A stretch of DNA of 35,396 nt from an uncultured Methanomassiliicoccales archaeon. Lineage in GTDB: Archaea > Thermoplasmatota > Thermoplasmata > SG8-5. Of the stretch, positions 30,854 to 35,396 are shown in pieces; position 1 is the first letter of the stretch; every line of letters begins with the position of its first letter. The position numbers were made by a program, and so were the translations under genes. The stretch lies in the NCBI GenBank assembly GCA_938004075.1, contig CALKWP010000172.1, forward strand, positions 1-35,396, written 5' to 3'. A model generated the notes under the pieces. The model did no database searches. It saw only the letters and a list, made by a program, of their open reading frames with translations, and had not been told where the DNA came from.

Positions 30854-30900
30854 CGGTTTGCAGCATCAGTCCGCATGCTGCAAACCGATTCCATTTTTAA
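30854..30900. terminator. Third, strong hairpin with T-tract
   Basis: CGGTTTGCAGCAT (30854-30866) pairs perfectly with ATGCTGCAAACCG (30875-30887) around an 8-nt loop. ATTCCATTTTTAA follows. This is the strongest hairpin in the window and lies between convergent genes, so it may terminate transcription from the plus strand or both. Confidence 0.6.
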
Positions 30901-30936
30901 TATTTCTTATATTATCCAGTCTATTAAAGTATTGTT

Positions 30937-31290
30937 CTACAATTTCGGAATAACATTCCTGCACGCCGGGCATTGGCCAACCCCATCAGCTAACCTGGTT
31001 CCGCAATATGGGCAGAGGGTTTCCGGTTTTGCCAGCGATTTTATCTCATTGTCATCGGCATCCTTGCCGGTGAATCCGTAAATTCCAAGGCCGATACTGA
31101 TACCGATGCAAACCAGGACCATGATTTTCGAGAAGAGCCATACCTCGGCTTCGTCCATGGATTCTCCCGCGTCCTCGATAATTTTGAGCATCATGTACGG
31201 GTAGGCGAACCATCCGGCCGCCATCCAGAGCCAGAGCGGTGCAACAACCCTTGCAAGTCCCTTGAAGGTTCCCTTGGGCAACACCATCAT
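30937..31290 (-). CDS. Small membrane protein with C-terminal zinc ribbon
   Basis: A 117-aa protein with two predicted helices (around residues 13-35 and 55-75, the latter KIMVLVCIGISIGLGIYGF) and a C-terminal zinc ribbon CPYCGTRLADGVGQCPAC. No enzymatic motif is visible. The start overlaps the stop of the PrsW-like gene (ATGATG at 31290-31285), and the frame further upstream is only a read-through of that gene. Third gene of an operon with a DUF4234-like protein and the PrsW-like protease. The 3' end faces the stalk operon's terminators. Confidence 0.7.
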   Translation of the reverse strand: MMVLPKGTFKGLARVVAPLWLWMAAGWFAYPYMMLKIIEDAGESMDEAEVWLFSKIMVLVCIGISIGLGIYGFTGKDADDNEIKSLAKPETLCPYCGTRLADGVGQCPACRNVIPKL

Positions 31291-31820
31291 CCCACCACCG
31301 AAGCTGCCAGGTTGTAAAGCCCGTGAAGAAGCATCGAAATGAAGATGCATCCCGCGAAGTACTTCGCTTTCCCGGTTTTGGTCCACAATCCGAATCCGAA
31401 TCCGGATATGGCGGTTGCAACCATGTGAAGCGGCAGCAGGAACCTCAAACCCAGCAGCCATATTGACGCTTCAGTTCCATAGCTCAGGGCCGAGGCGGCG
31501 TACAGGAAATTCTCCACGACCGCGAAGCCCAGGCCGGCCATGGCCCCCAGCAGCGCCCATTCGTTCAGTTGGAAATCCGGCTTCTCCTCGTGATTCATCA
31601 GATAGAGGCCTATCGGCTTGGCCAGTTCCTCGATGAATGGAGCGACGATCACGGCCATGAGGATGCCGAGCGCCGAGCCGTCGTCCATTGTGACAGGCAA
31701 TAGGACCGGGAAAGCATCCAGCATGAGGCCGAGCGAGGCCCATGAAGCCACAAGGGTCGAGATGGCGCCGAAACCGAACGCCATCAGAATGTGCCTGCCT
31801 TTTACCCGGGGGAATTCCAT
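31287..31820 (-). CDS. PrsW-like intramembrane protease
   Basis: A 177-aa membrane protein of the PrsW/CPBP-related clan. It has about five to six helices with the conserved residues of glutamic-type intramembrane proteases: Glu64-Glu65 in PFIEELAKP, Glu103 in FAVVENFLY, His132 in PLHMVATAISG and His166 in LLHGLYN. PrsW in Bacillus cleaves an anti-sigma factor; archaea lack those, so the target here is unknown. I use ATG 31820, six bases after the upstream stop; the frame to 32000 overlaps the DUF4234-like gene. Its zinc-ribbon membrane neighbours could be partners or substrates. Confidence 0.78.
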   Translation of the reverse strand: MEFPRVKGRHILMAFGFGAISTLVASWASLGLMLDAFPVLLPVTMDDGSALGILMAVIVAPFIEELAKPIGLYLMNHEEKPDFQLNEWALLGAMAGLGFAVVENFLYAASALSYGTEASIWLLGLRFLLPLHMVATAISGFGFGLWTKTGKAKYFAGCIFISMLLHGLYNLAASVVG

Positions 31821-31825
31821 CCTGC

Positions 31826-32860
31826 TCAACCGTCCGCCTGCAATTTCTTCACAAGTGCGTCCTCGAATTTCCACTGGTTCGAGATATGCGTGTTCATGTC
31901 GATGATGTTCACATACCACCAGTAAGGCAGGAACATGCCCAGGGTAAGTATCGTCAGAATGGTGTATACTGCAATGTCCCGCCTGGGCATCGGTTCCCAT
32001 ATGAAGTTATCATCTCCAAGCTTCCCGGCCCTTGCCAGACCAACCTGGTACTGGTAGTTGAAATTCCTCTGCTTCTCGTCATGTTCCTGAATGTCCCTTG
32101 TGAGGAAGACCTGGGAATACACCAGGAAGATGATTCCGAGAAATGGTATTATTGGAATGAGGGCCACCAGTATCGCCCACAGCCCTGCCCCGCGGTCCTG
32201 GCTCTGATTCGAATAATGCATCGTGTTGAGAGTCCATCTCTCCACGTTGAGGTCCACTCCTGTTGCCATGGCAATGGCTCCAAGGTATTCGGCCATGCCT
32301 TCCCTCAGAATCATATCCCTGCGGAAATGCTCGTCCCTGCGCTTGACCAACTTATGGGTGAGTATCGCATGCGACACGGCCAGTCCGATTGACACTAGCA
32401 TGACTCCCAGAACGAGTGAGAGCAGCGTTCCGGTTTCCGTAATCTGGAATTCAGTGCCGCTCGCCAGGGCAAAGATGGCGATGACTGCCGAAAGCGGCAG
32501 GATTACCTGGAATATCAGAATTATCCAGACCCAGCTGGTTGATACCCTCTGGTCCGAGTTCTGCCGCATCATGAATGAGCTGTTTATCTTGCTCCTGGCC
32601 ATTACAGGGTTTGGGCTGACGACCGGGGGTTGATAATACATGGCTGGCTGTGCATAAGCAGGCGGTGGCTGGAAGTACATAGGTGGCTGATAGTACATTG
32701 GTTGTTGGTAATACCCCGGGTAAGCAGGCGGTTGCTGTGGAAAATGCTGGGGGGCGGCTGCCTGCTGCAGGTACGGGTAGGTTCGGCAGTTGTGGCAGTA
32801 CCACTGCTGGTACTGGGGGATGAAGCTGACTTCCTGGCCGCAGATCGTGCAAATCGGCAT
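31826..32860 (-). CDS. Zinc-ribbon membrane protein with DUF4234-like region
   Basis: A 344-aa protein built of an N-terminal zinc ribbon (CTICG and CHNC, residues 4-25), a low-complexity Pro/Tyr/Gln/Met linker (about 30-85) and a membrane part with four or five helices. The C-terminal helix pair region ILTLGMFLPYWWYVN followed by QWKFEDALVKK is typical of DUF4234 proteins, of unknown function. The zinc ribbon context IPQYQQWYCHNC recurs in the protein at 34551-34823. A TATA-like TTTTTAGATAC lies about 30-40 bp upstream on the minus strand. First gene of an operon with the PrsW-like protease and a second zinc-ribbon membrane protein. Confidence 0.75.
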   Translation of the reverse strand: MPICTICGQEVSFIPQYQQWYCHNCRTYPYLQQAAAPQHFPQQPPAYPGYYQQPMYYQPPMYFQPPPAYAQPAMYYQPPVVSPNPVMARSKINSSFMMRQNSDQRVSTSWVWIILIFQVILPLSAVIAIFALASGTEFQITETGTLLSLVLGVMLVSIGLAVSHAILTHKLVKRRDEHFRRDMILREGMAEYLGAIAMATGVDLNVERWTLNTMHYSNQSQDRGAGLWAILVALIPIIPFLGIIFLVYSQVFLTRDIQEHDEKQRNFNYQYQVGLARAGKLGDDNFIWEPMPRRDIAVYTILTILTLGMFLPYWWYVNIIDMNTHISNQWKFEDALVKKLQADG

Positions 32861-32952
32861 GTTATCATGGGCAATATCCTCTGTGTATCTAAAAATGTTT
32901 GTATTTGCTGCCTACAAAAATGGAAGATTAACTCCATTCATTGTTCAGTCCA

Positions 32953-34503
32953 TTACTCCACAATATCCAGCATCTTTTCCTTCATCCTCTTCTTGGTATT
33001 GTAATCATAAGCAACCTTAACCGGTTCCATGGTTCGCGGGTCCATCCCGGTCCAGTACATGCAAGTGGAGAGCGTCATTGGCGTAGGCGTGAACAGCTGG
33101 AAGTTCTCCACGTTGCCAAGCCTTTTCGCCTTCTTCACCAGCTCCTCGACGCTGGCCATGTCCTCGCCCGGATGCCCGATCATCAGGTAATACCGCAGGT
33201 TCTGGCCTGTCTTCCGGTTCATCTTCCCAAATATTTCTATGAACTCTTGAAACCGATCTCCAGGCTTGTTCATCAGGCCCAGGACTCGCTCCGAAAAATG
33301 CTCGGGGGCGACTTTCAGGCATCCGGAGATGTGGTGCTCGGAAATCTCTTTGATGTACTCAGGGCTTTCCACAGCCAGGTCGTACCGGACACCGCTGCGC
33401 ACGAATATCTTCCGAACTCCGGGTACTGACCTTGCCTTCCTCATCAGTTCCAGCAGGCGGGAATGGCTCCTGTCCAGATTGCCGCAGCCCAGGCAATGCT
33501 TCTCGCAATTGTCGCAGTCCATCCCGTACATGTTGGCCGAGGGACCGCCCAGGTCGTCTATGACGCCCTTGAATTTCCTGTGCTTGGCTATTTTTTCAAT
33601 CTCGGATATTATGCTCTCCTCGCTCCTCGAGATTATCCGGTTGCCCTGGTGCAGGGCGAGCGAGCAGAATGAACATTCTCCGATGCAGCCCCTGTGCGTG
33701 ACAACCGAGAACTGCGCCATCCAGAGCTGTGAATCCGGATTGAGCTTCCTTGAATAATCTAGCCCGTATATCCAATCCAGGTATTCGGAGGTATATTCCG
33801 GGTACGCGTATTGCAGCATGTAATTCTTATCATACTCCTGGGCAAGGTTCCGCTGGTTCGAGAACATATTCTGCATCTCGCAAAACTTTTTCTTATCCGA
33901 TTTAACCTCGCTCCAGCTGGGCAGGACCTCGAATCCCTTTGGTACCTTCTTGGAGATTGTGCATGTGCCAGCCACGCCAGCCAGCTCTCTCTCCGCTCTG
34001 GCCCTCTCCGCCAGTTCGGCGATCTGCATCTCGCCATTTCCGTAAACCAGCACATCGGCGCGTGAATCGTAGAGTATTCCGCGCCGGAGGTCATTGTCCC
34101 AGTAATCATAATGCCCGAATCTTCGCAGCGATGCCTCGATGCCGCCAATTACAATCCTGCAGCCCTTGAAAACGCGCCTCAGGGTGTTGCAATACACGAT
34201 GATGGCCCGGTCCGGCATCGGGCTGTACCTGGCATGCGGGTCGTCCTCCCTCTTGCGCTTCATCGGTGTGTAATTGTTCAGCATGCTGTCAATTGAGCCA
34301 GCGGTAACCCCGAAGAACAGTTCCGGTTCGCCGAGCCTCTCAAAATCCGCTTCAGTCACCGGTTTCTCGATTATTCCAACGGAAAAACCTTTCGCATCCA
34401 GGACCCTGGCAATGACGCCCACCGGCGAGAGCGGATGATCATCCCAGTGCTCGGCCGTGACCAGTATGATGTCGAAATTTCTTCCTGAGCGGGATATGGG
34501 CAT
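32953..34503 (-). CDS. YgiQ-type radical SAM protein (UPF0313)
   Basis: A 516-aa radical SAM protein of the YgiQ/UPF0313 family. The N-terminal part resembles a cobalamin-binding-like domain (DIILVTAEHWDDHPLSPVG, RIVIGGIEASLRRF) and the SAM cluster motif is GCIGECSFCS (about residues 270-280). An additional cysteine group CDNCEKHCLGC follows near residue 328 and may bind a second cluster. The reaction is unknown in any organism. It lacks a ribosome-binding site and probably is leaderless. It stands between two zinc-ribbon genes but with separate promoters. Confidence 0.9.
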   Translation of the reverse strand: MPISRSGRNFDIILVTAEHWDDHPLSPVGVIARVLDAKGFSVGIIEKPVTEADFERLGEPELFFGVTAGSIDSMLNNYTPMKRKREDDPHARYSPMPDRAIIVYCNTLRRVFKGCRIVIGGIEASLRRFGHYDYWDNDLRRGILYDSRADVLVYGNGEMQIAELAERARAERELAGVAGTCTISKKVPKGFEVLPSWSEVKSDKKKFCEMQNMFSNQRNLAQEYDKNYMLQYAYPEYTSEYLDWIYGLDYSRKLNPDSQLWMAQFSVVTHRGCIGECSFCSLALHQGNRIISRSEESIISEIEKIAKHRKFKGVIDDLGGPSANMYGMDCDNCEKHCLGCGNLDRSHSRLLELMRKARSVPGVRKIFVRSGVRYDLAVESPEYIKEISEHHISGCLKVAPEHFSERVLGLMNKPGDRFQEFIEIFGKMNRKTGQNLRYYLMIGHPGEDMASVEELVKKAKRLGNVENFQLFTPTPMTLSTCMYWTGMDPRTMEPVKVAYDYNTKKRMKEKMLDIVE

Positions 34504-34550
34504 GAGGACCGTAACTGCGAACCATGCCTAAAAAGATGTTGCTGAAAGTT

Positions 34551-34823
34551 TCAGAGGTACGTAGCGCAGCCATCGCACCACCACCGCTGGTACTCCGGTA
34601 TCCAGCGGGCGTAGCGCCCGCATCGGCCGCAGGCGGGCTGGCCAGGTTGCACACCCAGGTCCCTTTCCAGTGCCCTGCCGAAACTGCTGATGTCCATTGA
34701 GAGCCGCTGCTCGTCCGTCTGGTAACTGACAACCGTATGGCAGGCGTCGCAGCACCAGTGATTGTACTGCCCATCCCACCTGAGGGGAGCCCCGCATCTC
34801 TGGCATTGGTATTGACCATACAT
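34551..34823 (-). CDS. Small double zinc-ribbon protein
   Basis: A 90-aa soluble protein with two zinc ribbons: CQRCG with CDAC (about residues 6-28) and CGRCG with CDGC (about 64-86). Both share the context Y-x-x-W-x-C-x-x-C (YNHWCCDAC, YQRWWCDGC), also seen at the N-terminus of the DUF4234-like protein (YQQWYCHNC). The helix between them may mediate contacts. ATG 34823 is chosen because TATA-like TTTTTATCC lies 25-35 bp upstream; the longer frames have no support. It could be a nucleic acid-binding or protein-binding adaptor; nothing in the sequence decides. Confidence 0.72.
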   Translation of the reverse strand: MYGQYQCQRCGAPLRWDGQYNHWCCDACHTVVSYQTDEQRLSMDISSFGRALERDLGVQPGQPACGRCGRYARWIPEYQRWWCDGCATYL

Positions 34824-34942
34824 TTTATCCAGCAAAGAAAGGATTTTCTGGGATAAAAATATTCTGTTATTTTGTGCCGGATGGAAAATGGGACGAGAAG
34901 ATAGAGAGAAAAGCAGCCTGTGCAAGATCCGCGTAATGGGTT

Positions 34943-35160
34943 TCGCCCAGCACACGAGACGCTGGGCGAGTACCTGACATCCCTGGCCTTACAGCCAGGG
35001 TTTTCCAGATTGAAGCAACAAAATGCCTCAGAATGCTGGGTCAAGCGCACTCGATATCATAAGATTCAAAACCCCGCCCTCATCGCCGAATTCAAAATTC
35101 GGCTTGCTCGCATCGATGTTAACAGATTGAGGCCGAGCTACGATGCTCGTACAGACGGGG
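34943..35160. ncRNA. Highly structured non-coding region, possible RNA gene or mobile-element end
   Basis: The 420-bp stretch 34824-35245 has no convincing gene but several perfect stems: TCGCCCAGC/GCTGGGCGA (34943-34951, 34961-34969), CCCTGGC/GCCAGGG (34981-34987, 34994-35000), GCCGAATT/AATTCGGC (35085-35092, 35096-35103) and CGAGC/GCTCG (35134-35138, 35145-35149). CCTCA/TGAGG (35078-35082, 35128-35132) and CCCCG/CGGGG (35072-35076, 35156-35160) could enclose the last ones in a branched fold. A TATA-like GATATAAA at 35209-35216 on the minus strand could start such a transcript. I could not match it to RNase P, SRP or other known RNAs. A relic end of an IS200/IS605-type element is an alternative. 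Confidence 0.4.
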
Positions 35161-35208
35161 CATGCTGTAATTATCAGATTTAATCCATTTTCGATATTAT
35201 GCTAAAAG

Positions 35209-35216
35209 TTTATATC
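35209..35216 (+). promoter_or_regulatory. TATA box of tRNA-Ala
   Basis: TTTATATC lies 30-37 bp before the tRNA-Ala 5' end. The same bases read GATATAAA on the other strand and could also serve the structured region to the left. Confidence 0.6.
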
Positions 35217-35245
35217 TGTAATCTTGTTGGCAGTATTAGCAATAT

Positions 35246-35319
35246 GGGCTTATAGATCAGCTCGGTAGATCGCTTCCTTCGCAAGGAAGAGGCCGCGGGT
35301 TCGAATCCCGCTGAGTCCA
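35246..35319 (+). tRNA. tRNA-Ala (anticodon CGC)
   Basis: The acceptor stem GGGCTTA pairs with TGAGTCC and includes the G3-U70 wobble that marks alanine tRNAs. The anticodon arm is CTTCC-TTCGCAA-GGAAG with anticodon CGC; the T arm GCGGG-TTCGAAT-CCCGC is perfect. The discriminator is A, and CCA is not encoded. The remaining 77 bases to the contig end show nothing recognisable. Confidence 0.95.
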
Positions 35320-35396
35320 TTTTTCTTTCTTTAATCGTATTAGTTTCAATGAAAAATGGTTAGTCGAATTGCCCGCACCAAATATTATGCAATTCG

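Noticed and set aside
34943..35160. RNase P RNA or SRP RNA
   Set aside because: Size and structure would allow it, but I could not find the conserved core sequences of either RNA on either strand.
34920..35183. 87-codon plus-strand frame in the region before tRNA-Ala
   Set aside because: It runs through several perfect hairpins, has no proper start context and shows no protein-like features; the structure points to RNA or a mobile-element end.

Overview
The window is an archaeal metagenomic contig, most likely from a Thermoplasmatota (euryarchaeal) lineage. Support: an archaeal L1-P0-L12 stalk operon; archaeal ether-lipid enzymes (tetraether synthase and geranylgeranyl reductase); a TrmB-type regulator; a form II/III RuBisCO; TATA-type promoters lying about 25-35 bp upstream of leaderless starts or tRNAs; and GGTGA(T) ribosome-binding sites 3-5 nt before many starts. 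The phylum call is inference. The first 35 bases are an untrimmed Illumina adapter, so the left end is an assembly edge inside serS.

Layout. (1) 37-2459: 3' end of serS, then an ABC-2 exporter pair. (2) 2460-3025: a palindromic element, tRNA-Pro and a decayed duplicate of the tRNA-Pro promoter. (3) 3026-5297: thymidylate kinase and an M18 aminopeptidase. (4) 5532-8474 (minus): an operon of tetraether synthase (Tes), a 57-aa ferredoxin missed by size-filtered ORF calling, and geranylgeranyl reductase. A TrmB-family regulator is divergent from it, across a perfect 9+9 bp palindrome. (5) 9326-15221 (plus): purF, ornithine carbamoyltransferase, form II/III RuBisCO and GTP-type PEP carboxykinase, mostly with their own promoters. 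(6) 15313-15788: tRNA-Phe, an inverted copy of its 3' end and an 87-bp tandem repeat. (7) 15789-24458 (minus): an AT-rich operon for a Hyf/complex I-like membrane complex, preceded by a candidate 36-aa gene and an OFA-family transporter. (8) 24526-28632: HDAC-family deacetylase, RDD protein, DUF4430 protein plus ECF S-like membrane protein, a small conserved protein, NUDIX hydrolase and methyltransferase. (9) 28798-30772: ribosomal stalk operon with a structured leader and three downstream hairpins. (10) 30937-34823 (minus): zinc-ribbon membrane proteins, a PrsW-like protease, a YgiQ-type radical SAM protein and a double zinc-ribbon protein. (11) 34824-35396: a highly structured non-coding stretch and tRNA-Ala.

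The strongest candidate for an undescribed system is the Hyf-like operon. It keeps the proton-pumping membrane subunits (HyfB, C, E and F-like) with their key charged residues. However, all four Ni-Fe ligand positions in the large subunit and all four cluster-ligand positions in the small subunit are substituted, and no ferredoxin-type subunit is encoded. It looks like a complex I relative with no redox cofactor. It is coupled within a few bases to a small ORF and an oxalate/formate-type antiporter, and it sits next to a tRNA and tandem repeats. Other notable points are the Tes-ferredoxin-GGR lipid operon with its putative operator, a 38-bp palindrome found just after two unrelated stop codons, and the structured region before tRNA-Ala.
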